The notes: generated by a model from the letters alone, not told the origin. Positions 53,483 to 63,240 are shown, counted from the first letter of the stretch. The stretch: DNA of 64,000 nt from Vulcaniibacterium tengchongense (GCF_003814555.1 NZ_RKQN01000001.1:124001-188000); one strand, 5' to 3'. Translations and numbers: made by a program.

Positions 53483-53932
53483 TCAGAAATTGCGCTGGAA
53501 CCCGAAGCGCTCGCGGCGCTGCGGCGTGGCCACGGTGACCTCGAGGCGATAGCTGTCGCGCGGCGCGACCTCGAAGGTGCCGATGTGGTCGACGTACGCG
53601 CCCGAGCGCACCGGGCGCATCGCGATCGCCTGCCGCCGCCCCTGCAGGTCCACCGCGACCGCCGAGACCTCGCCGGCGGCGGTGGTTTCCTCGTGTCCGG
53701 CGACCCGGCGCAGCGCGACCATCAGCAGCGCGCGGTCGTCGCGGCGCCGTACCGCGTAGTCGCGCGCGACCGCCTCGCCCAGCGCCAGCGTCGGCAGTGC
53801 GTTGTAGTGCACGCGCAGGTCGCCGAAGTCGGCCTGCGCCGGGGCCGGCGGCACGAACTGCGCCGGCCGCGGCGCCTCCGCGGCGGTGCAGGCGGCGAGC
53901 AGGAGCGCGAGCGGCAAGGCGTGGAGCTTCAT
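53483..53932 (-). CDS. DUF4426 lipoprotein
   Basis: 149 residues. Lipobox LLAAC (LPLALLLAACTAAEAP). The mature region includes DFGDLRVHYNALPTLALGEA and YAVRRRDDRALLMVALRRV, typical of the DUF4426 family, whose function is unknown. Ends near FGFQRNF. The start is ATG 53932, 38 bases after the proC stop; probably in the yggS-proC-DUF4426 operon, an arrangement common in related gammaproteobacteria. Confidence 0.88.
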   Translation of the reverse strand: MKLHALPLALLLAACTAAEAPRPAQFVPPAPAQADFGDLRVHYNALPTLALGEAVARDYAVRRRDDRALLMVALRRVAGHEETTAAGEVSAVAVDLQGRRQAIAMRPVRSGAYVDHIGTFEVAPRDSYRLEVTVATPQRRERFGFQRNF

Positions 53933-53970
53933 CGGCGGTAGCGGTCGGTTCGGGATCGGCGAAGGGCGGA

Positions 53971-54816
53971 TCAGTCGTTCGCGGCGGACAGTTCCCGGCC
54001 GCGCGCGGCGGCGGCGGCGATCGCCTGCGCGACCAGCTCGCGGAACCCGCCGGCCTCGAAGGTTTCGATCGCGGCCTGGGTGGTGCCGCCCGGGGACGTG
54101 ACCCGCGCGCGCAGGGCGTCGGCCGGTTCCTCCTGGCGCGCCAACATGGTCGCCGCGCCGAGCAGGGTCTGGGTCACCAGCGCGCGCGCGGCGTCCGCCG
54201 GCAGGCCCTGGGCGACGCCCGCGGCCTGCATCGCCTCGGCGAGCAGGAACACGTAGGCGGGGCCGCTGCCGGACACCGCGGTCACCGCATCCATCAGCCC
54301 CTCGTCGGCGATCGCCACGGTCGGCCCCGCCGCCTGCAGCAGCGCCTCCGCCTGCGCGCGCTGCTCGGCGGAGACGCGCGCGTTCGCGTACACGCCGGTG
54401 ACGCCGGCGCCGAGCAGCGCCGGCGTGTTCGGCATCGCCCGCACCAGCGGCAGCGCGGCGCCGAGCCAGCGTTCCAGCTGCGCCGCGGTGATGCCGGCGG
54501 CGATCGAGATCGCCAGCGGCTGCCGTGCCTGCGCCAGCGGCGCCAGCTCGGCGCAGACCGCGCGCATCACCTGCGGCTTGACCGCGAGCACCCACAGCGA
54601 TGCGTCCTGCGCGGCCTCGGTGGCGGTGGCGAAGCCGCGCACGCCGAAATCGCGCGCCAGCGCCTCGCGCAACGCGGCCACCGGTTCGGCCACGTTGATC
54701 CGCGCGCCGTCGAGGCCGCGCGCGACCAGCCCGCCGACCAGGCTGCGCGCCATGTTGCCGCCGCCGACGAAGGCGATGCGGCCGGGGGGAGCGACGGAGG
54801 ACGGGGAGTTCGACAT
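53971..54816 (-). CDS. proC: Pyrroline-5-carboxylate reductase
   Basis: 281 residues. Last step of proline synthesis, NAD(P)H-dependent. N-terminal Rossmann loop RIAFVGGGNMARSLVGGLV, LAVKPQVMRAV, VRAMPNTPALLGAGVTGVYA, and the C-terminal signature VTAVSGSGPAYVFLLAEAMQ and RVTSPGGTTQAAIETFEAGG. The start is ATG 54816. 65 bases after yggS. Confidence 0.96.
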   Translation of the reverse strand: MSNSPSSVAPPGRIAFVGGGNMARSLVGGLVARGLDGARINVAEPVAALREALARDFGVRGFATATEAAQDASLWVLAVKPQVMRAVCAELAPLAQARQPLAISIAAGITAAQLERWLGAALPLVRAMPNTPALLGAGVTGVYANARVSAEQRAQAEALLQAAGPTVAIADEGLMDAVTAVSGSGPAYVFLLAEAMQAAGVAQGLPADAARALVTQTLLGAATMLARQEEPADALRARVTSPGGTTQAAIETFEAGGFRELVAQAIAAAAARGRELSAAND

Positions 54817-54881
54817 GGGCGCCTGCGGCTCGGGTTTTTCGCCAGGACAGGATAGCAATCGCGCCGCCCGCGCCCGCCGGG

Positions 54882-55583
54882 CTACGGCGCCGGATCGCCC
54901 GCGCCCGGCTCGCGCCGCCGGCGCGGCCCGAACAGCGCGGTGCCGATCCGCACCATCGTCGCGCCCTCGGCGATCGCCAGCGCGTAGTCGTCGCTCATGC
55001 CCATCGACAGCGTGTCGGCCCGCGGATGCGCCTCGCGCAGCGCGTCGAACAACGCGCGCATGCGGCGGAACGCGTCGCGGCGGCGCTCCGGCTGCGGGTG
55101 CGGCGCCGGGATCGCCATCAGCCCGCGCAGGCGCAGCGACGGCGCGGCGGCGACCGCCGCGGCCAGCGCCGGCACCTCCTCCGGGCGGCAGCCGTGCTTG
55201 CTGGCCTCGTCGTCGATGTTGACCTGGATCAGCACGTTCAGCGGCCGCGCCGGGTCGCGATGGCGCGCGAGCGCCGGCACCAGCTTGGGCCGGTCCACGG
55301 TCTGCACCCAGTCGAACAGCGCCGCCGCGTCCCGGGCCTTGTTCGACTGCAGGTGGCCGATCAGGTGCCACTCCAGGTCCAGCCCGGCCAGCGCGGCGCG
55401 CTTGGCCGCCGCCTCCTGGACGTAGTTCTCGCCGAACGCGCGCTGCCCGGCGGCGGCCAGTTCCGCGACGGCCGTCGCAGGCTGGGTCTTGGCCACGGCC
55501 AGCAGGCGCGGCGCCGGCCGCCCCGCCGCGGCGGCCGCGTTCCCGATCCGGTGCAGGGTCTCCCGCAGCACGTCTGCGCGCAC
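54882..55583 (-). CDS. yggS: YggS-family PLP homeostasis protein
   Basis: 233 residues. Binds PLP without known catalysis and maintains vitamin B6 and amino-acid balance. PLP Lys32 lies in LLAVAKTQP, close to the usual VSKTKP. Other motifs: RAFGENYVQEAAAKRAAL, LEWHLIGHLQSNKARDAA, VNIDDEASKHGC, LSMGMSDDYALAIAEGATMV, RIGTALFGPR. GTG start at 55583. Divergent from pilT, a classic arrangement. Confidence 0.95.
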   Translation of the reverse strand: MRADVLRETLHRIGNAAAAAGRPAPRLLAVAKTQPATAVAELAAAGQRAFGENYVQEAAAKRAALAGLDLEWHLIGHLQSNKARDAAALFDWVQTVDRPKLVPALARHRDPARPLNVLIQVNIDDEASKHGCRPEEVPALAAAVAAAPSLRLRGLMAIPAPHPQPERRRDAFRRMRALFDALREAHPRADTLSMGMSDDYALAIAEGATMVRIGTALFGPRRRREPGAGDPAP

Positions 55584-55631
55584 GTCTCAATTCCCGTCGA
55601 AAAAGCTGGAAAGGGGGCAAGGGGAGGGGGC

Positions 55632-55637
55632 TATACT
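55632..55637 (+). promoter_or_regulatory. -10 element of pilT
   Basis: TATACT in a G-rich stretch, 57 bases before the pilT start. The -35 is poor (GAAAGG at 17 bases). GGGGGAG (near 55681) is a plausible ribosome-binding site. Confidence 0.45.
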
Positions 55638-55693
55638 GCCGCGCAGGGGCCATTCCATCCAGTTTTCCGTTCCAGCAGTGCGGGGGAGCACGC

Positions 55694-56731
55694 ATGGATA
55701 TCGCCGAACTTCTGGCGTTCTCGGTCAAGAACAAAGCATCCGACCTGCACCTGTCGGCCGGCCTGCCGCCGATGATCCGCGTGGACGGCGACGTGCGCCG
55801 GATCAACATCCCGGCGCTGGACCACAAGCAGGTGCACGCGCTGGTGTACGACATCATGTCGGACAAGCAGCGCCGCGACTACGAAGAGTTCCTCGAGGTC
55901 GACTTCTCGTTCGAGATCCCGGGGCTGGCGCGCTTCCGCGTCAACGCGTTCAACCAGAACCGCGGCGCCGGCGCGGTGTTCCGCACCATTCCGTCGGAAG
56001 TGCTCAGCCTGGACGACCTGGGCTGCCCGCCGATCTTCCGCGAGCTGATCCAGCAGCCGCAGGGCCTGATCCTGGTGACCGGGCCGACCGGCTCGGGCAA
56101 GTCGACCACGCTGGCGGCGATGATCGACCACATCAACAAGAACGAGTACGGGCACATCCTCACCATCGAGGACCCGATCGAGTTCGTCCACACCTCGCAG
56201 AAGTGCCTGATCAACCAGCGCGAGGTGCACCGCGACACGCACGGCTTCAACGAGGCGCTGCGCTCGGCGCTGCGCGAGGACCCGGACTACATCCTGGTCG
56301 GCGAGCTGCGCGACCTGGAGACCATCCGCCTGGCGCTGACCGCCGCGGAAACCGGCCACCTGGTGTTCGGCACCCTGCACACCAGCTCGGCGGCGAAGAC
56401 GGTGGACCGCATCATCGACGTGTTCCCGGCCGGCGAGAAGCCGATGGTGCGCTCGATGCTGTCCGAATCGCTGCGCGCGGTGATCTCGCAGGCGCTGCTG
56501 AAGAAGGTGGGCGGCGGCCGCACCGCGGCGTGGGAGATCATGGTCGGCATCCCGGCGATCCGCAACCTGATCCGCGAGGACAAGGTCGCGCAGATGTACT
56601 CGGCGATCCAGACCGGCCAGCAGTACGGAATGATGACCCTGGACCAGCACCTGCAGGACCTGGTCAAGCGCGGCCTGATCCTGCGCCCGCAGGCGAAGGA
56701 ATACGCCAAGGACAAGCGCCTGTTCGAGTGA
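55694..56731 (+). CDS. pilT: Type IV pilus retraction ATPase
   Basis: 345 residues. Hexameric motor that depolymerises type IV pili for twitching motility. Starts MDIAELLAFSVKNKASDLHL. Walker A GPTGSGKSTTLAAM, Asp box TIEDPIEFVH, Walker B region ILVGELRDLETIRLALTAAE, His box TGHLVFGTLHTSSAAKTVDR, and the PilT-specific AIRNLIREDKVAQMYS. Followed after 53 bases by pilU. Confidence 0.98.
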   Translation: MDIAELLAFSVKNKASDLHLSAGLPPMIRVDGDVRRINIPALDHKQVHALVYDIMSDKQRRDYEEFLEVDFSFEIPGLARFRVNAFNQNRGAGAVFRTIPSEVLSLDDLGCPPIFRELIQQPQGLILVTGPTGSGKSTTLAAMIDHINKNEYGHILTIEDPIEFVHTSQKCLINQREVHRDTHGFNEALRSALREDPDYILVGELRDLETIRLALTAAETGHLVFGTLHTSSAAKTVDRIIDVFPAGEKPMVRSMLSESLRAVISQALLKKVGGGRTAAWEIMVGIPAIRNLIREDKVAQMYSAIQTGQQYGMMTLDQHLQDLVKRGLILRPQAKEYAKDKRLFE

Positions 56732-56784
56732 CCGGCTTCGACCTACCGTTCAGGGCCGTGCAGCCGACGGCCGAGGAGTAGCTC

Positions 56785-57945
56785 ATGAACACCCCCAGCA
56801 ACGGCACCGGCGTCAGCGGTGGCCTCGACTTCACCTCGTTCCTCAAGCTGATGGCGCACCAGAAGGCGTCGGACCTGTTCATCACCGCCGGCATGCCGCC
56901 GTCGATGAAGGTCAACGGCAAGATCGCGCCGATCACGCAGGCGCCGCTGACGCCGCAGCAGAGCCGCGACCTGGTGCTCAACGTGATGACGCCGAGCCAG
57001 CGCGAGGAGTTCGAGAAGACCCACGAGTGCAACTTCGCCATCGGCGTGGCCGGGGTGGGCCGCTTCCGCGTGTCGTGCTTCTACCAGCGCAACCAGGTCG
57101 GCATGGTGCTGCGCCGCATCGAGACGCGCATCCCGACGGTCGAGGAACTGAACCTGCCGCCGATCATCAAGACGCTGGCGATGACCAAGCGCGGCATCAT
57201 CATCTTCGTCGGCGCCACCGGCACCGGCAAGTCGACCTCGCTGGCGGCGATGATCGGCTACCGCAACCAGAACTCGACCGGCCACATCATCACCATCGAG
57301 GACCCGATCGAGTTCGTGCACAAGCACGAGGGCTGCATCATCACCCAGCGCGAGGTCGGCATCGACACCGAGAGCTGGGAGGCGGCGCTGAAGAACACCC
57401 TGCGCCAGGCGCCGGACGTGATCATGATCGGCGAGGTGCGCACCCGCGAGGGCATGGACCACGCCATCGCCTTCGCCGAGACGGGCCACCTGGTACTGTG
57501 CACCCTGCACGCGAACAACGCCAACCAGGCGCTGGACCGCATCATCAACTTCTTCCCGGAAGACCGCCGCCAGCAGCTGCTGATGGACCTGTCGCTGAAC
57601 CTGAAGGCGATCGTGGCCCAGCAGCTGATCCCGACGCCCGACGGCAAGGCCCGGCGCGTGGCGATGGAGATCCTGCTCGGCACCCCGCTGGTGCAGGACT
57701 ACATCCGCGATGGCGAGATCCACAAGCTCAAGGAAGTGATGAAGGAATCCGTGCAGCTGGGCATGAAGACCTTCGACCAGTCGCTGTTCGAGCTGTACCA
57801 GGCCGGCGAGATCAGCTACGAGGACGCGCTGCGCTACGCCGACTCGCAGAACGAAGTGCGCCTGCGCATCAAGCTGGCGCAGGGCGGCGACGCCAAGACC
57901 CTGGCGGCGGGCCTGGACGGCGTCGAGGTCGCGGAGCTGCGCTGA
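56785..57945 (+). CDS. pilU: Type IV pilus retraction ATPase, PilT paralogue
   Basis: 386 residues. PilT-dependent accessory retraction ATPase. FTSFLKLMAHQKASDLFITA near the start, Walker A GATGTGKSTSLAAM, TIEDPIEFVHKHEGCIITQR, Walker B MIGEVRTREGMDHAIAFAET, GHLVLCTLHANNANQALDRI, and a long C-terminal tail (LRYADSQNEVRLRIKLAQGG) typical of PilU. The start is ATG 56785. Confidence 0.97.
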   Translation: MNTPSNGTGVSGGLDFTSFLKLMAHQKASDLFITAGMPPSMKVNGKIAPITQAPLTPQQSRDLVLNVMTPSQREEFEKTHECNFAIGVAGVGRFRVSCFYQRNQVGMVLRRIETRIPTVEELNLPPIIKTLAMTKRGIIIFVGATGTGKSTSLAAMIGYRNQNSTGHIITIEDPIEFVHKHEGCIITQREVGIDTESWEAALKNTLRQAPDVIMIGEVRTREGMDHAIAFAETGHLVLCTLHANNANQALDRIINFFPEDRRQQLLMDLSLNLKAIVAQQLIPTPDGKARRVAMEILLGTPLVQDYIRDGEIHKLKEVMKESVQLGMKTFDQSLFELYQAGEISYEDALRYADSQNEVRLRIKLAQGGDAKTLAAGLDGVEVAELR

Positions 57946-57981
57946 CCGCGCCGGCCTGTCCCGCCCCGCGGGGAGGCGCGC

Positions 57982-58539
57982 TCAGGCGCCCCGCCGCCAC
58001 GGCGGGTCGAGCGCGAGGATCCGCGCGTACGCCGGGCAGGTCTCGCGGTGCGCGCCGGGCAGGTAGCCCAGGCTCATCAGGAACTCGCCGACGATCTCGC
58101 CGCCGGTGAAGCGGAACGTGCGCTTGAACAGCTTCACCCACGAGGCCTTGTCGCGGCGGCGGCCGGCCTCGTCGGCCATGTTCGCGTCCAGCCATCGCGC
58201 GAAGCCGCCGTGCGAGTCGCGCAGGGCGCGGATCGCCTGGGCGTTGTGGATCGCGGCGTCGACCTTGAGCCGGTTGCGGACGACGCCGGGGTCGGCGAGC
58301 AGGCGCGCGCGGTCGGCCTCGCCGTAGCCCGCGACCGCGTCCACGTCGAAGCCGTGGTAGGCGCGGCGGAAGCCCTCGCGCTTGCGCAGCATCGTCTCCC
58401 AGCTCAGCCCGGCCTGGTTGATCTCCAGCACCAGGCGCTCGAACAGCGCGCGCTCCTCGCGCGCCGGGAAGCCGTACTCGTGGTCGTGGTAGGGGCCGTG
58501 CAGGGGATGGCCGGGGGCGTAGTCGCAGTAGCGGGGCAT
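57982..58539 (-). CDS. DNA-3-methyladenine glycosylase I family
   Basis: 185 residues. Base-excision repair enzyme family. HGPYHDHEYGFPAREERALF, LVLEINQAGLSWETMLRKRE, YHGFDVDAVAGYGEADRARL, NAQAIRALRDSHGGF, and a helix-hairpin-helix region FKRTFRFTGGEIVGEFLMSL. The usual zinc-binding Cys/His cluster at the C-terminus of Tag is only partly present (HRETC), so this may be a Tag-like variant with altered specificity. The start is ATG 58539. Confidence 0.85.
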   Translation of the reverse strand: MPRYCDYAPGHPLHGPYHDHEYGFPAREERALFERLVLEINQAGLSWETMLRKREGFRRAYHGFDVDAVAGYGEADRARLLADPGVVRNRLKVDAAIHNAQAIRALRDSHGGFARWLDANMADEAGRRRDKASWVKLFKRTFRFTGGEIVGEFLMSLGYLPGAHRETCPAYARILALDPPWRRGA

Positions 58540-58776
58540 CGGGGCGGATCGCGTGGAGGGACCGTGGCGCCTCCAGCCTACGGGAGGGCGGGGCGGTCGG
58601 GCAGGGCCCTTCGCGCCGGACGCCCGCGTCGGAAGCCGGCGCCGCGCCCGGCGTGCCCGGGCGATGGGACGACAAACGGTCCGGCCCGGTCCCGCTCGGC
58701 CGGCGACGCACGGGGAGGCCGGCCGCGGTGGCGCATGCGCGCCGGCCGGCGCACCGCGCGACCGCGCGGGCAGCGG

Positions 58777-60483
58777 TCAGCGCCGCTCCGCCGCGTACTC
58801 GCCCAGCCCCAGCGTCGCGAGGCCCTGCTCGAAGCGGAGGTCGATCGGGATCTTCGCCGCCTTCAGCGTGGCCAGGTCGGCGGCCAGCGACGCCGGCACC
58901 GCGCCGAGGGATTCGCTCATGCGCCGCGCCTCCTCGTAGTCGCCGTCGCCCTGCACGGTCAGCAGCTTGGCGCCGAGCTCGCGGGCGGCGCTGCGCATCT
59001 TCCCCAGGTCGACGCGATAGCGGCCGTCGGCGTCGCGGACGAAGGCGCCGCGCCGGGCGAAGTAGTTGAAGCGCAGCATGTTGGCCTTGCCGTGGGCGTC
59101 GGACGCGCCGAAACGCACCGAGCGCAGGATGCCGGCGAGGAAGGTCACGTAGTGGTCCATCAGCTTGGCCTTGTCCAGCTCGCCCTGTGCGCTCAGCGCG
59201 TCGATCATGTACAGGCCGAGCACGTCGGCCTTGCCTTCCTCGAGGCTGGAGGCGTACTCCTTCAGCGCTTCGTCGACGGTGCCGCGCCCGTCCACGGTCT
59301 TCTTGATGCCCAGGCCGTGGGCGACCTCGTGGAACATCGTGTTGGCGAAGAACGCGTCGAAGGTGACGTGGCGCAGCTGGTCGCGGGCGATCAGGCGCTG
59401 CGCGATCGGCATCAGGATCGCGTCGAACTTCGCCTGCATCACGTTCTCCAGCTGCAGGCGGCGGGTGCCCTTGCGCAGCTGCACGTCCTCGTCGTTGGGC
59501 AGGTTGATGGCGATGGTCTTGGCGCCGGCGTTGGCGTCGCCGGCGTAGAACACCGCGCGGTAGGCGTTCAGATCGGCGTTCGCGCCCGGGCGCTCGGCCT
59601 TGTACTTGGCCGGCACCGGCAGGCCCTGCTGCAGCGCCGGCAGGAACTCGGCGAAGCGCGCCAGCTTCTCGCTCCATGCCTGGTCCTTGATCAGCACCAG
59701 CCCCTCGTACGCGGCCTTGTAGCCGTACAGGCGGTCGTCGTAGACCTCGATCGGCCCGATCACCACGTCGACCGGGTTGGTCTTCATGTCCATCCAGGCC
59801 AGGTCGCTGGCGCGGTAGTCGTCGCTGAGCAGGGCGTCGGCGCGCATCCGCAGGTAGGCGGCGAACGCGGCGTCGTCGCTGAAGCCGGCGGCCTCGCGCA
59901 GCAGCGCGGCGGCGCGTTCGAGCTGCGGCCGGTAGGCCTCGCGGTAGGGGACCGTCACCAGGCGGCCGGCCTCGCGCCGCAGCAGGGTGTAGGGCGAGGT
60001 CTTGTCCGGCAGCGGCGACGCCTCGAACTCCTCCTTGCTCATGTCGACCGGGTAGAACGCCGCGCCCGGCGGACGCGGGCCGACGTCGGGCAGCATCGGC
60101 GCGTCCTCGTTGAGCCGGTCCCAGGGGCCGTAGTTGATCTCGATCAACGTGCGCGCCGCCGCGTTCGGCGCGCGCGCCAGCAGTTCGGCGCGATCGCCGT
60201 TCCAGGACTGCCGCCAGAAGATCTCGTTGGTCACGTCGCAGGCCTGGATCAGTAGCGCGATCATGCGCCGGCCGCGCGCGTCGAAGCGCGACAGGTCGGC
60301 GCGCAGCGGCACGGTGGCGTAGTCGTGGGCGTGCGCGGCGGCGTAGTCGGCCGGGCTCTGCGGCGCGGAGGTGGTGGCCGTCGCGGTCGCCGCGGGGCCC
60401 GGCTCCCGCGCGCACGCCGCGAGCGCGGCGAGCAGGCAAGCGGCGCCCAGCAGGCGGAGCGGCGAAAAGCGCGGCGTGGGCAT
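58777..60483 (-). CDS. M49 (dipeptidyl-peptidase III)-like lipoprotein
   Basis: 568 residues. Lipobox LAAC ([13 protein letters not shown]), so anchored in the envelope. Zinc motifs are FHEVAHGLG (His385, Glu386, His389) and [13 protein letters not shown] (Glu415/Glu416). The spacing is HExxH, whereas most DPP III enzymes have the six-residue HExxxH; shorter forms are known. Other family segments: [60 protein letters not shown]. Predicted metallo-peptidase of the periplasm or cell surface. The start is ATG 60483. The 237-base gap after it holds nothing specific. Confidence 0.88.
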   Translation of the reverse strand: MPTPRFSPLRLLGAACLLAALAACAREPGPAATATATTSAPQSPADYAAAHAHDYATVPLRADLSRFDARGRRMIALLIQACDVTNEIFWRQSWNGDRAELLARAPNAAARTLIEINYGPWDRLNEDAPMLPDVGPRPPGAAFYPVDMSKEEFEASPLPDKTSPYTLLRREAGRLVTVPYREAYRPQLERAAALLREAAGFSDDAAFAAYLRMRADALLSDDYRASDLAWMDMKTNPVDVVIGPIEVYDDRLYGYKAAYEGLVLIKDQAWSEKLARFAEFLPALQQGLPVPAKYKAERPGANADLNAYRAVFYAGDANAGAKTIAINLPNDEDVQLRKGTRRLQLENVMQAKFDAILMPIAQRLIARDQLRHVTFDAFFANTMFHEVAHGLGIKKTVDGRGTVDEALKEYASSLEEGKADVLGLYMIDALSAQGELDKAKLMDHYVTFLAGILRSVRFGASDAHGKANMLRFNYFARRGAFVRDADGRYRVDLGKMRSAARELGAKLLTVQGDGDYEEARRMSESLGAVPASLAADLATLKAAKIPIDLRFEQGLATLGLGEYAAERR

Positions 60484-60567
60484 GGCGGCCTCGCGGGTCG
60501 GCGGCCCCCCATCGTACGCCCGTGCGGGCGCGTCGCGCGACAGAGGCGGCCGTGCGCGCGCACGGGC

Positions 60568-60573
60568 TAGAAT
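60568..60573 (+). promoter_or_regulatory. -10-like element of yqgE, leaderless type
   Basis: TAGAAT lies 7 bases before the ATG at 60581. No ribosome-binding site is seen. An ATG at 60572 (in frame) overlaps this hexamer and is less likely. Confidence 0.45.
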
Positions 60574-60580
60574 GCGGCCC

Positions 60581-61147
60581 ATGTCCGCGACTCCCACGCC
60601 CCTCGCCAACCAGTTGCTGATCGCGCTGCCCGCGCTGGCCGGCTCCAGCTTCGCCCGCAGCGTCGCGCTGATCTGCCAGCACGACGCCGACGGCGCGATG
60701 GGCATCGTCGTCAACCGGCCGTCCGAGTACACGCTCGGCGACGTGCTCGGGCAGATGGGCGTGGAGGGCGGCGACGACGCGCTGCGCGCGCAGGTGGTGC
60801 TGGCCGGCGGGCCGGTGCATCCGGAGCGCGGCTTCGTGATCCACGACGGCGGCCTGCGCTGGGATTCGACCCTGGCGATCGCCGACGACCTGTTCCTGAC
60901 CACCTCGCGCGACATCCTCGAGGCGATGGCGCGCGGCGAGGGCCCGGCCAACGCGCTGGTCGCGCTGGGTTGCGCCGGCTGGGGCGCGGGCCAGCTCGAG
61001 CAGGAACTGACCGAGAACGACTGGCTGACCGCGCCGGCCGACGCCGAGCTGCTGTTCCGCCTGCCGCTGGAAGCGCGCTGGCACGCCGCCGCCGGGCGCA
61101 TCGGCGTCGACTTCGCGCATCTGGCCGACTACGCCGGACACGCGTGA
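60581..61147 (+). CDS. yqgE: YqgE/AlgH family protein
   Basis: 188 residues. Motifs: [104 protein letters not shown]. The molecular function is unsettled; the AlgH name comes from a reported role in alginate regulation. Conserved neighbour of ruvX and pyrB. Overlaps ruvX by 1 base (TGATG). Confidence 0.95.
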   Translation: MSATPTPLANQLLIALPALAGSSFARSVALICQHDADGAMGIVVNRPSEYTLGDVLGQMGVEGGDDALRAQVVLAGGPVHPERGFVIHDGGLRWDSTLAIADDLFLTTSRDILEAMARGEGPANALVALGCAGWGAGQLEQELTENDWLTAPADAELLFRLPLEARWHAAAGRIGVDFAHLADYAGHA

Positions 61148-61677
61148 TGACGCCGTCCGAGCCGCCCTTGCCTGCGCAGGGACCGGGCAGGATCCGGCGC
61201 GACGGCACCGTGCTCGGCTTCGACGTCGGCGCGCGCCGCATCGGCGTCGCGGTCGGCAGCGCGTTCGGCCACGGCGCGCGCGCGCTGGCGGTGATCGACG
61301 TGCACGCGCACGGCCCCGACTGGGCGTTGCTCGACCGCCTGCGCAAGGAGTGGCGCCCGGACGGCCTGATCGTCGGCGACCCGATGAGCCTGGAGGGCGG
61401 CGACCAGCCCGCGCGCCGCCGCGCGCACGCCTTCGCCCGCGCGCTGCACGCGCGCTACGGCCTGCCGGTGGCGCTGGTGGACGAGCGCGCCAGCTCGATC
61501 GAGGCCGCGCACCGCTTCGCCGCCGACCGCGCGCAAGGCCGCAAGCGGCGCCGCGACGCCGAGGCGCTGGACGCGGTCGCCGCGGCGGTGATCATCGAAC
61601 GCTGGCTGCAGTCGCCGGACGACGCCCTCGACCTCTCCCAACTCGACGCCCGGCCCGCGCCGCCCCCGACCGCATGA
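61147..61677 (+). CDS. ruvX: RuvX/YqgF family nuclease
   Basis: 176 residues. RNase H-fold protein implicated in pre-16S rRNA 5' end processing. VLGFDVGARRIGVAVGSAFG with first catalytic Asp, PDGLIVGDPMSLEGGDQPAR, VALVDERASSIEAAHRF with Glu, and RDAEALDAVAAAVIIERWL with the last Asp. The start is ATG 61147. Overlaps pyrB by 4 bases. Confidence 0.95.
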   Translation: MTPSEPPLPAQGPGRIRRDGTVLGFDVGARRIGVAVGSAFGHGARALAVIDVHAHGPDWALLDRLRKEWRPDGLIVGDPMSLEGGDQPARRRAHAFARALHARYGLPVALVDERASSIEAAHRFAADRAQGRKRRRDAEALDAVAAAVIIERWLQSPDDALDLSQLDARPAPPPTA

Positions 61678-62603
61678 ATCCGCCGCAACCGCACGACCTG
61701 CCGCACCTGCTCACCCTCGAAGGCCTGCCCCGCGCGACCCTGGACGCGCTGCTGATCCGCGCCCAGTCCTTCGCCGACGGCCACTACGACCGCCGCGCGC
61801 TGGACGCGGTCGCGGTGTGCACGCTGTTCTTCGAGCCGTCCACCCGCACCCGCATGAGTTTCTCCCTCGCCGCGCAGCGGCTGGGCGCGGACGTGCTCAA
61901 CTTCGACGCCTCGACCTCGTCCACCCGCAAGGGCGAGACCGCGCTGGACACGTTCAAGAACCTGGAGGCGATGGGCGTGCGCGGCTTCGTGGTGCGCCAC
62001 TCGCAGGACGGCGCGGTCGCCGCGCTGGCCGGGCACGCCAATCCGGGCACGGTGCTGGTCAACGCCGGCGACGGCCGCAGCGCGCACCCGACCCAGGGCC
62101 TGCTCGACATGCTCACCCTGCGCCAGGCCAAGGGCGCGGACTTCTCGAGGCTGACCGTGCTGATCGTCGGCGACGTGAAGCACTCGCGGGTGGCGCGCTC
62201 GGACCTGCACGCGCTGCGCGCGCTCGGCGCGGGCACGGTCCGCGTCTGCGGCCCGGCCGCGCTGCTGCCGGGCGAGGACGTGCTGCGCGGTTGCGAGGTG
62301 TCCCACGACCTCGATGCCGCGCTCGAGGGCGTGGATGCGGTGATGATGCTGCGGCTGCAACGCGAGCGCATGGAGGAAGGCCTGGTCGGCTCGCTGGAGG
62401 ACTACCATCGCGGCTACGGCCTGACCGCGGCGCGCCTGCGCCGCGCCGCGCCCGACGCGGTGGTGATGCATCCCGGGCCGATCAACCGCGGCGTGGAGAT
62501 CACCGACGAGGTCGCCGACGGCCCGCAGTCGCTGATCCTGCGCCAGGTCGCCAACGGCGTGGCGGTGCGGATGGCGGTGCTGGAGGCGCTGCTGAAGGGC
62601 TGA
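61674..62603 (+). CDS. pyrB: Aspartate carbamoyltransferase catalytic chain
   Basis: 309 residues. First committed step of pyrimidine synthesis. Carbamoyl-phosphate loop FFEPSTRTRMSFSLAAQRLG, DASTSSTRKGETALDTFKNL, GFVVRHSQDGA, HPTQGLLDMLTLRQAKG, VMMLRLQRERME, and VVMHPGPINRGVEITDEVAD. No regulatory pyrI is adjacent. Coupled to ruvX by a 4-base overlap. Confidence 0.97.
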   Translation: MNPPQPHDLPHLLTLEGLPRATLDALLIRAQSFADGHYDRRALDAVAVCTLFFEPSTRTRMSFSLAAQRLGADVLNFDASTSSTRKGETALDTFKNLEAMGVRGFVVRHSQDGAVAALAGHANPGTVLVNAGDGRSAHPTQGLLDMLTLRQAKGADFSRLTVLIVGDVKHSRVARSDLHALRALGAGTVRVCGPAALLPGEDVLRGCEVSHDLDAALEGVDAVMMLRLQRERMEEGLVGSLEDYHRGYGLTAARLRRAAPDAVVMHPGPINRGVEITDEVADGPQSLILRQVANGVAVRMAVLEALLKG

Positions 62604-62661
62604 GGCTGCTTCCGCGCCGGGGCTTGCGCATAATCGCGCCATTCCCCCGCGGAGCCGCCCG

Positions 62662-63222
62662 ATGTCGCCGGTCCTGCGTTCGACCGTATTCGTGCCGCTG
62701 TTCGCGGCGCTCGCCCTGTGCGCTCCCTTCGCGCTGCACGCCGCCGGCGGCGAGGCCGCGCCCGCGCCGAAGGTGCAGCGCGGCGCCGACGCGCGCACCG
62801 AACGTGTCGCGATGGAGGCCTGGAGGCGCTTCCTCGCCGCCTGGGACAGCGGCGACTGGCAGCCGTTCCTGGCGATGACCACCGACGACTTCCAGTTCCA
62901 GTTCCCGGCCGGCCCGCAGGCCGGCCGCCGCGACGGCGCGGCTGGCAAGGCCGCGCTGCTGGCCTGGATCGGATCCAACCGCGGCGTGCGGATCGCCGGG
63001 CGCGCGCTGGACGTGACCATCGCCGGCGACACCGCGGTGTTCGAGAGCTACGGCGAAAGCGTCCCGGCCGAGGCCTACCGCAACTTCGAGGCGATCGTGT
63101 TCGTGGTCGAGGGCGACAGGATCCGCGCGATGCGCGAGTACTGGGGCCTGGCCGATCCGTCGCCGGCCAACGCCGCGCGGCCGGCGCGCGATCCGGCCGC
63201 GCCGGCGCCGAAGCCGGACTAG
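62662..63222 (+). CDS. Exported NTF2/SnoaL-like protein
   Basis: 186 residues. Signal peptide (TVFVPLFAALALCAPFALHA) and a cone-shaped alpha+beta fold typical of NTF2-like proteins (WRRFLAAWDSGDWQPFLAMT, VTIAGDTAVFESYGES, AIVFVVEGDRIRAMREYWG). Function unknown; no catalytic residues can be assigned. CATAAT (62628-62633) is a plausible -10. The C-terminus is Pro/Ala-rich. Confidence 0.8.
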   Translation: MSPVLRSTVFVPLFAALALCAPFALHAAGGEAAPAPKVQRGADARTERVAMEAWRRFLAAWDSGDWQPFLAMTTDDFQFQFPAGPQAGRRDGAAGKAALLAWIGSNRGVRIAGRALDVTIAGDTAVFESYGESVPAEAYRNFEAIVFVVEGDRIRAMREYWGLADPSPANAARPARDPAAPAPKPD

Positions 63223-63240
63223 GCGCCGCGGCGCGGCCGC

